Shown: positions 8,545-19,118, counted from the first letter of the stretch. The stretch: 64,000 nucleotides of DNA from Micromonospora sp. NBC_01699 (GCF_036250065.1 NZ_CP109199.1:5890001-5954000), one strand, 5' to 3'. Notes: a model not told the origin generated them from the sequence alone. Program-made: numbers and translations.

Positions 8545-9223
8545 CGGCGACCGGTTCGGGTTCGGCACCGAGCCCGGCATACCGGGACCAACCAGCCAGC
8601 AGGGTGTACATCACCACGGCACCGAACGCCGGCACCAGCAGATCGCCCCGGAGCACCGGGATGAAGCCGAAGAGCCACTCGAACCGACCGGCCCGCAGGT
8701 CCGGGGGCTTGGCGAAGCCCGTACCGGCGGCCGTGGTCTCCAGCATCCGCTGGTACTCGCCGAGTCCGATCTGCCGACCCACCTGCCAGGCGACCACGGC
8801 CGCGCCGATCGCACCGAGGGCGGCCACCACCATGCCCACCGGGCCCCGGTAGCGGCGCAGGAACAACCACACCGCAATCGCCGCGAGCAGCCCGAAGACG
8901 AGGCCGAACAGGCTGAACCAACCGTCCGCGGCGACGAACTGCTCCGGCTGCGGCTGGGCCAGCACCGCGCCGCCCCGGTCCTGGATCACCGGCACCGAGG
9001 GCGCCACCGCCCGCCAGGCCAGCCCGAGCGGGGCCCCGAGCACGGTCAGCGCCAGGACCGCCGCCACCGCCACGGTCAGCGCCCGCAGTGGCGCGCGCGG
9101 CCGGGCCGGCGCCGGGTGGACGTACGCCATGGGGTAGCCGTCGCCCGGCGGACCCGGCGGTTCGGGTCCACCGTCGGCGGCGTCGTCCGGGGGATGCTGG
9201 TCGTCGGGGGTTGCCGGGCTCAC
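8459..9223 (-). CDS. DUF2567-type membrane protein
   Basis: A 254-residue integral membrane protein with a Pro/Asp-rich cytoplasmic N-terminus (about 1-45), four hydrophobic segments (about 48-68, 103-121, 128-146 and 196-215) and a Pro-rich C-terminal tail. The loop between segments 1 and 2 carries APSVPVIQDRGG. It follows dnaE on the same strand after 82 nt. The last 86 nt lie antisense to the Lon-N gene. Function unknown. Confidence 0.75.
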   Translation of the reverse strand: MSPATPDDQHPPDDAADGGPEPPGPPGDGYPMAYVHPAPARPRAPLRALTVAVAAVLALTVLGAPLGLAWRAVAPSVPVIQDRGGAVLAQPQPEQFVAADGWFSLFGLVFGLLAAIAVWLFLRRYRGPVGMVVAALGAIGAAVVAWQVGRQIGLGEYQRMLETTAAGTGFAKPPDLRAGRFEWLFGFIPVLRGDLLVPAFGAVVMYTLLAGWSRYAGLGAEPEPVAVSWDSAVPPTPPAAPAPPVPDAAEPPRD

Positions 9224-9305
9224 CCTGCGATCCTCTCAGGCCGACCGCCCACACCGGGCGGCGGATCCGTGGACTGCCCGATCCGCGCGCCCAACGGCGG
9301 CCCGG

Positions 9306-12300
9306 TCAGCCGGCGACCGCGCTCGGGCCGAGCAGCGCCTTGAGGTCGGCCATCAGCGCGGTGCTCGGCGCCACCCGCATCCTGCCCAGCCGCAGCAGGG
9401 TGCCCCGCGAGCCGTTGACCAGCCGGACGTGCACCTCGGCCGAACCGGGATGGCTGGTCAGCACCTCGCGCAGCCGCTCGACCAGGGGCGGTGTGCACCG
9501 CGACGGGGGCAGCGCCAACACCACCGGCTTGATCTCGTCGACCGCGGTGATCTCCGGCATCGACATGTCCATCGCCATCAGCCGGGGCTGGTCGTCGCGC
9601 CGGTCCACCCGACCCTTGACCACCACAATCGCGTCCTCGGCGATGTACTGCCCGACCACCTCGTAGGTGTTCGGGAAGAACAGCACCTCGACCGCGCCGC
9701 CGAGGTCCTCCAGGGTGGCCGAGGCCCAGGCCCGGCCCTGCTTGGTGATCCGGCGCTGCACCCCGGAGAGGATGCCGGCGAGGTTGAGGATCTGACCGTC
9801 GGAGACGTTTCCCTCCTCGGCCAGGGCGGCGATCGTCATGTCGGCGGCGGCGGCGAGGACGTGCTCCACCCCGAACAGCGGGTGGTCGGAGACGTACAGG
9901 CCGAGCATCTCCCGCTCGAAGGTGAGCAGGTCGGTCTTGTCCCACTCGGTGGTCGGGATCTGCGGTGTGACGATCATGCCGGGGCCGCTGTCCCCGGCCC
10001 CGAAGGCGTCGCCGAACAGGTCGTACTGGCCGACGGCCTCGTTGCGTTTGAGGTCGAGGAACGAGTCGATCGCGTCGGTGTGCACCGCGAGCAGACCCCT
10101 GCGGGTGTGTCCGAGCGAGTCGAACGCCCCCGCCTTGATCAGCGACTCGATGGTCTTCTTGTTGCAGGCGACCGCGTCGACCTTGCGCAGGTAGTCGTAG
10201 AAGTCGGCGAACCGGCCCTTCTCCCTGCGCGACCGGCGGATCGACTCGACCACGTTGGTGCCGACGTTGCGCACGGCGGCGAGACCGAACCGGATGTCCT
10301 CGCCGACCGCGGCGAACCGGGCGTTGGACTCGTTCACGTCCGGCGGCAGGACCTTGATCCCCATCCGGCGGCACTCGGCCAGGTAGACCGCGGACTTGTC
10401 CTTGTCGTCACCGACGGAGGTGAGCAGCGCACCCATGTACTCGGCCGGATAGTTCGCCTTCAGGTACGCCGTCCAGTACGACACCACCCCGTACGCGGCG
10501 CTGTGCGCCTTGTTGAACGCGTAGTCGGAGAACGGGACCAGGATGTCCCAGAGGGTCTTGATCGCCTCGTCGGAGTAACCGTTGGCCTTCATCCCGGCGG
10601 CGAACGGCTTGAACTCCTTGTCGAGGATCTCCTTCTTCTTCTTACCCATCGCCCGGCGGAGCAGGTCCGCGGCGCCGAGGCTGTACCCGGCCACCTTCTG
10701 CGCGATCGCCATGACCTGCTCCTGGTAGACGATCAGCCCGTAGGTGTCGCCCAGGATGTCGGCCAGGGACTCGGCCAGTTCGGGGTGGATCGGCACCACC
10801 GGCTTGCGCTTGTTCTTGCGGTCGGCGTACTCGTTGTGGGCGTTGGCGCCCATCGGGCCGGGGCGGTAGAGCGCGCCGACGGCGGAGATGTCCTCGAAGT
10901 TGTCCGGCGCCATCGACCGCAGCAGGGCCCGCATCGGGCCGCCGTCGAACTGGAACACGCCCAGGGTGTCACCCCGGCCGAGCAGGGCGTACGTCGCCTT
11001 GTCGTCCAGCGGCAGGTCCTCCAGGACCAGGTCGATGTCCCGGTTGTCCTTGATCGACTCCAGGCAGTCGTCCATGATGGTCAGGTTCCGCAGGCCGAGG
11101 AAGTCCATCTTGAGCAGGCCGATGGTCTCGCACGCACCCATGTCCCACTGGGTGATGATCGAGCCGTCCTGCTCACGTTTGTGGATCGGCAGCACCTCAA
11201 GCAGCGGGTCGCGGGACAGGATGACCCCGGCGGCGTGCACGCCCCACTGCCGCTTCAGGCCCTCCAGCCCCTTGGCGGTGTCGACGATCTTCGCCACTTC
11301 GGCGTCGGAGTCGTAGAGCGCCCGGAACTCGGCCGCCTCCTGGTAACGCTGGTGGTTCTTGTCGAAGATGCCGCCGAGCGGGATGTCCTTGCCCATCACC
11401 GCCGGTGGCATCGCCTTGGTGATCCGGTCACCGACCGCGAACGGGTAACCGAGCACCCGGGCCGCGTCCTTGATCGCCGCCTTCGCCTTGATCGTGCCGT
11501 ACGTGATGATCTGTGCGACCCGGGCCTCGCCGTACTTCTCGGTGGCGTAGCGGATCATCTCGCCGCGCCGACGCTCGTCGAAGTCCATGTCGATGTCGGG
11601 CATCGAGACGCGGTCCGGGTTGAGGAACCGCTCGAAGAGCAGACCGTGCTGCATCGGGTCCAACTCGGTGATCCCGAGCGCGTACGCGATCAGCGCGCCG
11701 GCGGCCGAACCACGGCCCGGACCGACCCGGATCTTCTCCCGCTTGGCGTGCGCGATGAGGTCGGCGGTGACCAGGAAGTAGCCCGGGAAACCCATCTTGA
11801 GGATCACGCCGAGCTCGTACTCGGCCTGCCGCTGCCGGTCCTCGGGCACCCCGTTCGGGAACCGCCGGTTCAGCCCGCTCAGGACCTCCTTGCGCAGGAA
11901 GGTCTCCTCGGTCTCGCCGTCGGGCACCGGGAACTGCGGCATCAGGTTCCGGGACGCGAACACCTCCTTGTAGTCGCCGATCTTCTCGGCGATCTCCAGG
12001 GTGTTGTCGCAGGCGCCCGGCACCTCGGCGTCCCACATCGCGCGCATCTCGGCCGGCGACTTCAGGTAGAAGTCGCGGGCGTCGAACCGGAACCGCTTCG
12101 GGTCGGCCATCGTCGACCCGGACTGCACGCAGAGCAGCACCTCGTGCGCGTCGGCGTCGGCGGCATGGGTGTAGTGCAGATCGTTGGTGGCGATCGGCTT
12201 CAGGTTGAGCGTCTTGCCCAGCCGGATCAGGTCCTTGCGGATCCGGGTCTCGATGTCCAACCCGTGGTCCATCAACTCCAGGTAGAAGTTGTCCGCGCCG

Positions 12301-12836
12301 AAGATGTCGCGGAACTCCGCCGCCGACTCGCACGCCTTCTCGAAGTTGCCGATCCGCAGCCAGGTCTGGATCTCGCCGGACGGGCAGCCGGTGGTCGCGA
12401 TGATGCCCTTGCCGTACTGGTTGAGCAGCTCCCGGTCGGCGCGCGGCTTGTAGAAGAAGCCCTCCAGGCTCGACCGGGAGGCGAGCGCGAACAGGTTGCG
12501 CAGCCCGTCCGCGTGCTGGGCCAGCAGGGTCATGTGGGTGTAGGCGCCGCTGCCGGAGACATCGTTCTCGCCACCGTCGGCCCAGCGCACCCTGGTCCGG
12601 TCCCGCCGGTCGGTGCCCGGCGTCAGGTACGCCTCCAGCCCCACGATCGGCTTCACCCCGGCCGCGGTCGCCTGCTTGTGGAAGTCGTACGCCCCGTACA
12701 GGTTGCCGTGGTCGGTCATGGCCAGCGCGGGCATGCCGAGCCGGTTGGTCTCGGCGAAGAGTTCCTTGAGCCGGGCCGCCCCGTCGAGCATCGAATACTC
12801 GGTGTGCGTGTGCAGGTGCACGAACGAGTCAGACAC
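9306..12836 (-). CDS. dnaE: DNA polymerase III alpha subunit, replicative (DnaE1)
   Basis: The chromosomal replicase, 1176 residues. It opens with the PHP domain ([16 protein letters not shown]). The C-family catalytic aspartates are in PDIDMDF, with the GPGRGSAAG loop before them; helix-hairpin-helix and OB domains follow ([11 protein letters not shown]). The PHP metal residues look intact, fitting the actinobacterial DnaE1 that proofreads through PHP. The start is the GTG giving MSDSFVHLH, preceded by GGTGAAGGGG at suitable spacing; the GTG five codons upstream lacks one. Confidence 0.97.
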   Translation of the reverse strand: MSDSFVHLHTHTEYSMLDGAARLKELFAETNRLGMPALAMTDHGNLYGAYDFHKQATAAGVKPIVGLEAYLTPGTDRRDRTRVRWADGGENDVSGSGAYTHMTLLAQHADGLRNLFALASRSSLEGFFYKPRADRELLNQYGKGIIATTGCPSGEIQTWLRIGNFEKACESAAEFRDIFGADNFYLELMDHGLDIETRIRKDLIRLGKTLNLKPIATNDLHYTHAADADAHEVLLCVQSGSTMADPKRFRFDARDFYLKSPAEMRAMWDAEVPGACDNTLEIAEKIGDYKEVFASRNLMPQFPVPDGETEETFLRKEVLSGLNRRFPNGVPEDRQRQAEYELGVILKMGFPGYFLVTADLIAHAKREKIRVGPGRGSAAGALIAYALGITELDPMQHGLLFERFLNPDRVSMPDIDMDFDERRRGEMIRYATEKYGEARVAQIITYGTIKAKAAIKDAARVLGYPFAVGDRITKAMPPAVMGKDIPLGGIFDKNHQRYQEAAEFRALYDSDAEVAKIVDTAKGLEGLKRQWGVHAAGVILSRDPLLEVLPIHKREQDGSIITQWDMGACETIGLLKMDFLGLRNLTIMDDCLESIKDNRDIDLVLEDLPLDDKATYALLGRGDTLGVFQFDGGPMRALLRSMAPDNFEDISAVGALYRPGPMGANAHNEYADRKNKRKPVVPIHPELAESLADILGDTYGLIVYQEQVMAIAQKVAGYSLGAADLLRRAMGKKKKEILDKEFKPFAAGMKANGYSDEAIKTLWDILVPFSDYAFNKAHSAAYGVVSYWTAYLKANYPAEYMGALLTSVGDDKDKSAVYLAECRRMGIKVLPPDVNESNARFAAVGEDIRFGLAAVRNVGTNVVESIRRSRREKGRFADFYDYLRKVDAVACNKKTIESLIKAGAFDSLGHTRRGLLAVHTDAIDSFLDLKRNEAVGQYDLFGDAFGAGDSGPGMIVTPQIPTTEWDKTDLLTFEREMLGLYVSDHPLFGVEHVLAAAADMTIAALAEEGNVSDGQILNLAGILSGVQRRITKQGRAWASATLEDLGGAVEVLFFPNTYEVVGQYIAEDAIVVVKGRVDRRDDQPRLMAMDMSMPEITAVDEIKPVVLALPPSRCTPPLVERLREVLTSHPGSAEVHVRLVNGSRGTLLRLGRMRVAPSTALMADLKALLGPSAVAG

Positions 12837-12923
12837 CGGGACCCCCTTCACCTCAGCGTCATCACCAGCGGGCGCCCGCCCGGAGGCACCGGTTCGGGCC
12901 GTCCGGGGGTCGCCAGACCGAGA

Positions 12924-12929
12924 AGCCTA
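12924..12929 (-). promoter_or_regulatory. Possible -10 box of dnaE
   Basis: TAGGCT on the minus strand, about 87 nt upstream of the dnaE start. The -35 region is GC-rich and not convincing. The 268 nt between dnaE and the divergent plus-strand gene hold otherwise only a TAGCGT (13079-13084) that could serve the latter. Confidence 0.35.
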
Positions 12930-13104
12930 GTCGCCCCGTGCGGCGGCCGACACGGGTGACACGGCGCCTTGAGAAGAGACACATCCGGCTTCCTCCGGCC
13001 GCGCCGCCTTGACCTCCACCGCACTCGCCGCCGACTGCGATACGGTCCCCACCAGCCATAGCAGTGCGTCAGTGAGCCGTAGCGTTCCGTCGAAGGGGCA
13101 GCCG

Positions 13105-14952
13105 ATGACCACCCACGACAGCACGGTGGTGCCGAACCCGCGACAGGAGGTGGTGGCCCCGCCGGAACACCACGGCACCGTCCGCACGGACCGGTCGGAG
13201 GCCCTCGGCCCGGCAACCGCGGCCACCGGACCGGGCGGCACCGACGGCGACGGGACCGCCACCGCCCGCTCCCGTCGACTGCCCTGGTTCGCGATCGAGA
13301 CGGTGACCAGCGTCGGCACCGCCATGGCGTTCCTGGCCTGGAGCCGGACCGTCGACGTCGACCCGCTCGACCGCAAGGGGCAGGTCAGCGGGCTCGCCGC
13401 GTTGCAGTTCCGGTTCGCGGTGGTGGCCATCGTGCTGGTCACCGCCCTGGTGCTGGCCCACCGCCTGCTGGACCCGCGACGGCGGCGCCGGGCGGTCACC
13501 GTCGGCTGCGCGGTCATCGCCGGGCTGACCACCGGGCTGGTGGCCGGCGGCATCGACGTCGCCCTACGCGGCACGCAGTGGGGCCTGTGGGCCGGCGGCG
13601 GCGACTACGGCTGGATCCTCGACTGGATCGGCCGGATGTCGCGCGGCGAGACCGTACCCGACCACTACCCACCGGTCATCTTCTGGCTGATCCGGGGCTG
13701 GGCGAAACTGAGCGGGCAGTCTCCGGCCTTCGCGATCAAGGAGATCCAGCTCGTCGGCACCGCCCTGTTCGGCCCGGCCGCCTACCTCGCCTGGCGGCTG
13801 GTCCTGCGCCCGCTCCCGGCACTGGGCATCGGCGTGGTCGCCATGCTGCCGTTCATCGAACCGGTGAAGCCGTACCCGCAGATCACCCTGGTGATGCTGA
13901 TCCCGGTGCTGGTCCGCTACCTGAGCACGGTCCGTCGCACCGCCGGCTACACCACCCGCCGTACGGTCGGCCTCGGCCTGGCCTACGGCGCCGGACTGGG
14001 CCTGCTCTTCCTGCTCTACTCCGGCTGGTTCGTCTGGTGCGCCGCCGGCGCCGCCACCGCGTTCCTGCTGCTCGCCCCGTGGCGGCGGGCCTGGGCCAGG
14101 GTGCTGCTGCTGGCCGTCTCGACCCTCGCCGCCCTGGTACTGGTCTCCTGGGTGCACCTGCGCGGCCTGCTCGCCTCCACCGGCGGCACCACCGACGCCT
14201 ACTTCTACTTCGACACCGACACCGAGCCGACCTACTTCGCCATGTGGCGCAACGACCGGCCGGCGGACGCCGGACCGGCCTGGCCACCCCTGGGCGAACT
14301 CGGCGGGGTGGGCCTGTTCACCATCGCGCTCGCGGTCGGACTCGGCCTGGCGCTCTGGTTCGGCTGGCGCCGGACCGTGGTGGTCACCGTCGGGCTCTGC
14401 GCGGTCAGCGCCTGGCTGCTGCGGATGTGGCTGGCCAGCGAACAGTGGGAGACACTGACCGTACGCCTGTATCCACGTACGACCATGGTGCTGCTCTACT
14501 GCCTGCTGATCCTCGCCGGCTTCGGCCTGCTCTACGCGCTCACCGCGCTGCGCGAACGGCTGGGCGCCCGTTCCGGCGACGGTGCCGGCACCGCTGTACC
14601 GGTCGGGTCGAGCGGTGGTCGCGGCGTACCGGTCGGCATCGTGTGCATCCCGCTGCTGCTCGTCCTCGCCTCGGCCGGCTCCGCGATGGCGGACCAGTAC
14701 ATGCCGGACAGCCGGCGCAACAGCACCGGCTACTTCGCCTGGATCGCCCAGACCAGGTGGTACCCGCACGTCGGCACCTGCTCGACCTACGGCCGACTGC
14801 ACGACTGCGGCAGATCCGACCGGACCACCTCACCGGCCGCCGGCAACAGCCCCACGGCCACCCCGAGCGGCAGCCCTCCGGCCACCGGCAGCTCCCAGCC
14901 GGCACCCTCCGGCGCGTCCCCCGCGATCAGCGGGCGAACGGCTCGACCATGA
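13105..14952 (+). CDS. Multi-spanning GT-C-like membrane glycosyltransferase (AftA-like, tentative)
   Basis: A 615-residue protein with an 80-residue polar N-terminus, about eleven hydrophobic segments and a Ser/Thr/Pro-rich C-terminal tail. The first outside loop holds GGDYGWILDW and then PDHYPPVIFWLIRGW, resembling the Asp-containing loop and YPP element of GT-C arabinofuranosyltransferases such as AftA. This would fit polyprenyl-phosphate-sugar-dependent decoration of a wall glycan. The ATG at 13105 follows GAAGGGG at 6 nt. The stop overlaps the convergent EspI-like gene by 26 nt. Family placement is inference; membrane topology is clear. Confidence 0.6.
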   Translation: MTTHDSTVVPNPRQEVVAPPEHHGTVRTDRSEALGPATAATGPGGTDGDGTATARSRRLPWFAIETVTSVGTAMAFLAWSRTVDVDPLDRKGQVSGLAALQFRFAVVAIVLVTALVLAHRLLDPRRRRRAVTVGCAVIAGLTTGLVAGGIDVALRGTQWGLWAGGGDYGWILDWIGRMSRGETVPDHYPPVIFWLIRGWAKLSGQSPAFAIKEIQLVGTALFGPAAYLAWRLVLRPLPALGIGVVAMLPFIEPVKPYPQITLVMLIPVLVRYLSTVRRTAGYTTRRTVGLGLAYGAGLGLLFLLYSGWFVWCAAGAATAFLLLAPWRRAWARVLLLAVSTLAALVLVSWVHLRGLLASTGGTTDAYFYFDTDTEPTYFAMWRNDRPADAGPAWPPLGELGGVGLFTIALAVGLGLALWFGWRRTVVVTVGLCAVSAWLLRMWLASEQWETLTVRLYPRTTMVLLYCLLILAGFGLLYALTALRERLGARSGDGAGTAVPVGSSGGRGVPVGIVCIPLLLVLASAGSAMADQYMPDSRRNSTGYFAWIAQTRWYPHVGTCSTYGRLHDCGRSDRTTSPAAGNSPTATPSGSPPATGSSQPAPSGASPAISGRTARP

Positions 14953-16879
14953 CCGAGGCCGCCTTCAGCCACGCCTGCCGGGTGTCGTGCTGGAGGTTGG
15001 CGTACTCGATCGACGAACCGCTCTCCAGCGCCGGGTCGTACGGCACCACGACCACCGCCCGGGTACGCGTGGCGAAGTGCCGCTCCAGGTCCGCCTGCAA
15101 CGGCGACCGGCCCGGTGTGGGGCAGGAGACCAGGGTGACCGCGTTGTCGGCCAGTTCACCCATGCCCACCTCGTGCAGCAGGTCGAGCATCCAGTCGGCC
15201 GCGAACGCCGCGTCCTCGCGCGGCACCGTGGTGACCACCAGCTGGTCGGCGGCCTGGATCACCGTCTGCCAGTTGACGCTCTCCACGTTGTTGCCGGTGT
15301 CGACGCAGATCACGTCCTGGGTACGGCGCAGCAGGTCGAGCACCCGCCGTACGGTCTGCTGGTCCAGCCGGGACGCGAACCGGGGGCTCTCCTCCCCGGC
15401 CAGCACGTTGTACGACCCGTCCGACGCGTGCCGCAGGTAGTCGTCGAGCCGACCGGTCAGGTCCGTACCGGTGCGCAGTTCGACCTCGGCCAGGTCGGTG
15501 ATCAGGTGCCGGATGGTGCGGGCGTGCCGGGCGCTGCCGGCGCGCAGGCCGAGCGTGCCGCGCAGCTCGTTGTCGTCCCAGGCGAGCACCCCCCGGCCGC
15601 GCACACTGCCCACGGTGGCGGCGGCGAGCACCGTCGCGGTGGTCTTGTGCACCCCGCCCTTCGGGTTGGCGAAGGCGAGCACCCTGGGTGTGCCCAGGTC
15701 GCGGCGGAGCACACTGACCGCGCGGTCGACCTCGGCGTCCGGTGCGCCCTCCCGCCACTCGACCCGCCCCGGGGCACCGTAGCCGTTGCCGTTCGCCGGC
15801 GCCGCTGCCGGCGCGGTGCGGGCGGCGGCGCGCACCGGGGCGACCCGGGCCGCCGCCGAGACCGGCGCGGGTGCCACCGGGTCGGGTACTGGCGGCGGGA
15901 TGATCGGTGGCACGACGATCGGTGGCGCGACGGGTGCCGGGCCGGCGGTCGGCAGCGGAACCGCGGTCGGCACCGAGGCCGCGCCGACTGAGGCGGACCG
16001 GGTGGGGGCGTATCCGGGGTCGACCCGGCCGTAGGCGGTGGGCTCGGCCCGGCCATGGTCTGGTTCGACCCGGCCGTAGGCGGTGGGCTCGGCCCGGCCG
16101 TGATCCGGCTCGACCCGCCCGTAACCGGCCGGCTCCGGGCGACCGTAACTCGGCTCCGCCCGGCCGTAACCGCCCGCGTCGGACCGCTCCGGGCGACCGT
16201 AGGTGGGGGTGTCCGGCCGACCGTAGTCCGGCTCGGGGCGGCCGTAACCGGCTGCCTCGGCCCGACCGTAGTCCGGCTCGGGACGAGGGTAGGTCGGCTC
16301 CGGCTCCGGGCGCGGGTAGGTCGGCTCCGGCTCGGGGCGCGGGTAGACGGCCGGGTCCGAGCGGCCGTAACCGGCTTCGGGACGGCCGTAGGTGGGGACC
16401 TCCGGCCGACCGTAGTCCGGCTCGGTGCGCCCGTAACCGGCCGGTTCGGCCCGGCCGTAGCCCGGATCCACCCGGCCGTAGTCGGCCTCCAGGGCGGTCC
16501 GCCGGTATTCGGACTCCAGCGCCGCGTAGCGGGACTCGCCGGGCTGGCCCGGCTCCTGTCGGTAGCCGTTGTCGAGGGCCGAATACCGGGACTCGCCCGG
16601 GTCCGGTCCGTAGCCCGACCCGGCCGGGTTGACCGGCTCCGGTCGGTAACCGCCGTCGGCCGGACGGCCGGGGTCGGCCCAGTCCTGGGGTCCCCCGCCG
16701 GGGCGGGGGCCGGCGAGCTCGGCGGACGCGCCCGCGGCCCGGAGGTCCTCCACCCAGCGGTCATCCGGCTCGGGCGGCTCGGCGGAACGGCTGCCGCCAA
16801 GCCGCGCTCGGTCCAGCAACGCGCGCCAACGCGGTGCTGGTTCCGCCGGCCGGCTCCAGCCGGTCTCGGTGCCGTCCAC
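14927..16879 (-). CDS. EspI/MinD-like ATPase with long repetitive N-terminus
   Basis: A 650-residue protein in two parts. Residues 1 to about 390 are low-complexity: Pro/Gly/Tyr/Arg-rich with many imperfect repeats of the type YGRxEPxYGR, then a Pro/Ala/Val-rich linker. Residues 400-650 are a MinD/ParA-like P-loop ATPase with FANPKGGVHKTTATVL at about 403-418, CVDTGNN as Walker B-like, and TTVPREDAA. The P-loop carries His where the deviant Walker motif has Gly (KGGVHKT). The layout recalls mycobacterial EspI, a type VII secretion-associated ATPase. The GTG start has GGGAGGG six nt upstream. No ESX genes occur in the window, so a secretion link is inference. Confidence 0.7.
   Translation of the reverse strand: MDGTETGWSRPAEPAPRWRALLDRARLGGSRSAEPPEPDDRWVEDLRAAGASAELAGPRPGGGPQDWADPGRPADGGYRPEPVNPAGSGYGPDPGESRYSALDNGYRQEPGQPGESRYAALESEYRRTALEADYGRVDPGYGRAEPAGYGRTEPDYGRPEVPTYGRPEAGYGRSDPAVYPRPEPEPTYPRPEPEPTYPRPEPDYGRAEAAGYGRPEPDYGRPDTPTYGRPERSDAGGYGRAEPSYGRPEPAGYGRVEPDHGRAEPTAYGRVEPDHGRAEPTAYGRVDPGYAPTRSASVGAASVPTAVPLPTAGPAPVAPPIVVPPIIPPPVPDPVAPAPVSAAARVAPVRAAARTAPAAAPANGNGYGAPGRVEWREGAPDAEVDRAVSVLRRDLGTPRVLAFANPKGGVHKTTATVLAAATVGSVRGRGVLAWDDNELRGTLGLRAGSARHARTIRHLITDLAEVELRTGTDLTGRLDDYLRHASDGSYNVLAGEESPRFASRLDQQTVRRVLDLLRRTQDVICVDTGNNVESVNWQTVIQAADQLVVTTVPREDAAFAADWMLDLLHEVGMGELADNAVTLVSCPTPGRSPLQADLERHFATRTRAVVVVPYDPALESGSSIEYANLQHDTRQAWLKAASVMVEPFAR
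16021..16580. repeat. In-frame imperfect tandem repeats in the EspI-like gene
   Basis: The DNA repeats CGGCCGTA-type units every 24-60 nt, encoding YGRxEPDYGRPE variants. One 45-nt unit encoding GRVEPDHGRAEPTAY is present twice in succession near 16040-16130, and a second duplication encodes YPRPEPEPT around 16290-16350. Such tracts vary in length by slippage. Confidence 0.8.
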
Positions 16880-17017
16880 GGCTTGCCCTCCCAGCGCCCT
16901 CGGTGCCCCGCCTGACAAGGCTATGAGGCAAACCCTATTAAGGCCACACCGGAGGGCCGACACCAGTGTCCGGTTCGCCAGACAATGCGGTGACCCCGCG
17001 GACGTGGCCGCCGCCGC

Positions 17018-18106
17018 TCAGCGGGCCGCCACCGGCTCCCCTTCCATGGGCTCCACCAGGTGATCGTCGACCAGACTCGGTGCCGCCGACGGGCCCGACG
17101 TCGGCGGCGCCGACGACCCGACCGGGGTCGGCGGCGGAACCGGTGGCGGGTCGGTGGCCGGCTCGAAGGTCGTCGGACTCACAGTCGCCGGCACCGTCGG
17201 TGGGACGGACACCGGTGTTGCCGGCTCGGTGCTCGGACCGGGAACCGGGTCGACGGTGGCAGCACCGCTCGGCGCGGCCGAGGCGACCGGCAGGCCGGCG
17301 TCGACCGGCGGGCGGGCCACGTCGAGCTGCTCCGGCAGCGGCGGGGTGAACACCGCCCGGTCGAGCCGGCGTACCTCCGGCGCCGGGTCGACCGCCCGTA
17401 CGCCGGGCCGGGCCGCGAGCCGGTCCAGCGCCACCGGGGTGGCCCGGACGATCGCCCCGTAGACACACGAGCAACCCCTGCCGTACGCGGTCGCCTCGTC
17501 GAGTGCGACCCGTGCCCCGGTGTCGTACAGCCGGCGCAGGTCGGGGTCGCCGTCGGCGGGCAGCCCGGCGGCACGGGACCGGTAGTCGGCGGCCTCCCGG
17601 TCCTTGCGCTCGGCGACCCGGCGCATGCCGGCGAGTACGTCGGACGGGATGCGCATGGCCGGGATGCGGACGAGTTCGGTCTGGGTCTGCGGCAGCGGCA
17701 CCCGACCGAAGACCTCCGACACCGACACGTCGCCGACGATCGGGGTCAGCCGGTCCGGTGCCAGGTACGCCGCCAGCGTCACCAGCGCGTACGTCTGGTC
17801 GCCCGGCTCGGCCGGCCCGGTGGCGACCAGTTTCCGCAACTCGGTCCGGCTGGACTCGACGTAGCCGGGGATCGACTCCCCCTCGATCACCCCGACCCGG
17901 GTCACCTCGCCGACGGTCGGGTCACCGCCGACCTGCCCCCGGTCGGCCGCCCAGACCGCGGTGACCAGTACGGCGACCGAGGAGAGCAGCGCGGCGGTGG
18001 TCAGCACCCGCATCCGGACCGGTCCCTGACCGAGCCGGGCCAGGCCCCGGGCGAGCCGTGGCAGCAGGCATCGATCCAACTGACGCAGCAGGTCACCGGC
18101 ACGCAC
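17018..18106 (-). CDS. Membrane-anchored protein of unknown function
   Basis: A 362-residue protein with a short basic cytoplasmic N-terminus, one transmembrane helix at about 34-53 (LTTAALLSSVAVLVTAVW), a folded extracytoplasmic domain (about 60-260) and a Pro/Thr/Ser-rich tail of 100 residues. The domain has a GRGCSCVYGAIVRA segment with two close cysteines and LDRLAARPGVRAVDPAPEV. No enzyme family is recognised. It lies between the EspI-like ATPase and rluD on the same strand, 138 nt upstream of the ATPase start, so the two may be co-transcribed. Confidence 0.75.
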   Translation of the reverse strand: MRAGDLLRQLDRCLLPRLARGLARLGQGPVRMRVLTTAALLSSVAVLVTAVWAADRGQVGGDPTVGEVTRVGVIEGESIPGYVESSRTELRKLVATGPAEPGDQTYALVTLAAYLAPDRLTPIVGDVSVSEVFGRVPLPQTQTELVRIPAMRIPSDVLAGMRRVAERKDREAADYRSRAAGLPADGDPDLRRLYDTGARVALDEATAYGRGCSCVYGAIVRATPVALDRLAARPGVRAVDPAPEVRRLDRAVFTPPLPEQLDVARPPVDAGLPVASAAPSGAATVDPVPGPSTEPATPVSVPPTVPATVSPTTFEPATDPPPVPPPTPVGSSAPPTSGPSAAPSLVDDHLVEPMEGEPVAAR

Positions 18107-18155
18107 GGGCGGAACTTCCCCTCGTCGAGCGGGTCGATGGTGGTCGCTTCGACGC

Positions 18156-19118
18156 TCAGTCGCGCAGTGTCGCGAGCGCCCGCTTCAGATCGTCAGGGTA
18201 GTCGCTGACGAAGCGAACCTCTTCGGCCGTACGGGGGTGGAGAAAACTGAGCTCTCGGGCATGCAGCCACTGGCGATCCAGTCCGAGTCTGGCGGAAAGC
18301 GTCGGGTCGGCACCGTACGTCAGGTCACCCACGCAGGGGTGACGCAGGGCGGACAGGTGCACCCGGATCTGGTGCGTACGCCCGGTCTCCAGTCGTACGT
18401 CGAGCAGGCTCGCCGACGGGAACGCCTCGATCGTGTCGTAGTGGGTGATGCTCGGCTTGCCGTCGGCCATCACCGCCCAGCGCCAGTCGTGGGTCGGGTG
18501 CCGGTCGATCGGCGCGTCCACGGTGCCGCGCAGCGGGTCGAGGTGTCCCTGCACCACGGCGTGGTAGCGCTTCTCCACCTCGCGCACCTTGAAGGCCCGC
18601 TTGAGCGCGCTGTACGCCTGCTCGCTCTTGGCCACCACCATCACGCCGGTGGTGCCCACGTCGAGCCGGTGCACCACGCCCTGGCGTTCGGCGGCGCCGC
18701 TGGTGGCGATGGTGTGGCCGATGCCGGCGAGCCCGCCGATCACGGTCGGGCCGGTCCAGCCGGGGCTGGGGTGGGCGGCGACGCCGACCGGTTTGTCCAC
18801 CACGACGATGTCGTCGTCGGCGTAGATCACCTGTAGGCCGTCGATGGACTGGGGGACGACCTGCGGCGCGACCGGTGGTGCCGGCAGCGTCACCTCCAGC
18901 CAGGATCCGGCGCTGACCTTGTCGGACTTGGGCCGGGGGGTGCCGTCGACCAGCGCGTCGCCGGCCTCGACCAGGGTGGCGGCGACGGTCCGGGAGAGCC
19001 CGAACAGGCGGGCGACGGCCTGGTCCAGGCGCATCCCGTCGAGTCCGTCGGGCACCGGCAGCGAGCGCTGGTCACCGACCGCGCGGGCGGGGCCCGAGCC
19101 GTACGTGGAGGAGGTCAT
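18156..19118 (-). CDS. rluD: 23S rRNA pseudouridine synthase, RluD type
   Basis: A RluA-family pseudouridine synthase of 320 residues. An S4 RNA-binding domain (about 26-80, [16 protein letters not shown]) precedes the catalytic domain, with catalytic D153 in [23 protein letters not shown] is the conserved C-terminal motif. By family it makes the pseudouridines of helix 69 in 23S rRNA. Its ATG overlaps the lspA stop (ATGA), the usual lspA-rluD pair of bacteria. RluD rather than another RluA paralogue is inferred from this pairing. Confidence 0.92.
   Translation of the reverse strand: MTSSTYGSGPARAVGDQRSLPVPDGLDGMRLDQAVARLFGLSRTVAATLVEAGDALVDGTPRPKSDKVSAGSWLEVTLPAPPVAPQVVPQSIDGLQVIYADDDIVVVDKPVGVAAHPSPGWTGPTVIGGLAGIGHTIATSGAAERQGVVHRLDVGTTGVMVVAKSEQAYSALKRAFKVREVEKRYHAVVQGHLDPLRGTVDAPIDRHPTHDWRWAVMADGKPSITHYDTIEAFPSASLLDVRLETGRTHQIRVHLSALRHPCVGDLTYGADPTLSARLGLDRQWLHARELSFLHPRTAEEVRFVSDYPDDLKRALATLRD

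Noticed and set aside
9429-12959. 1176-codon open frame on the plus strand opposite dnaE
   Set aside because: Antisense shadow of a GC-rich gene; its composition (Val/Arg/Gly/His) is not protein-like and dnaE is certain.
16021-16580. CRISPR-like repetition
   Set aside because: The repeats are in-frame, imperfect and have no unique spacers; they encode protein repeats.
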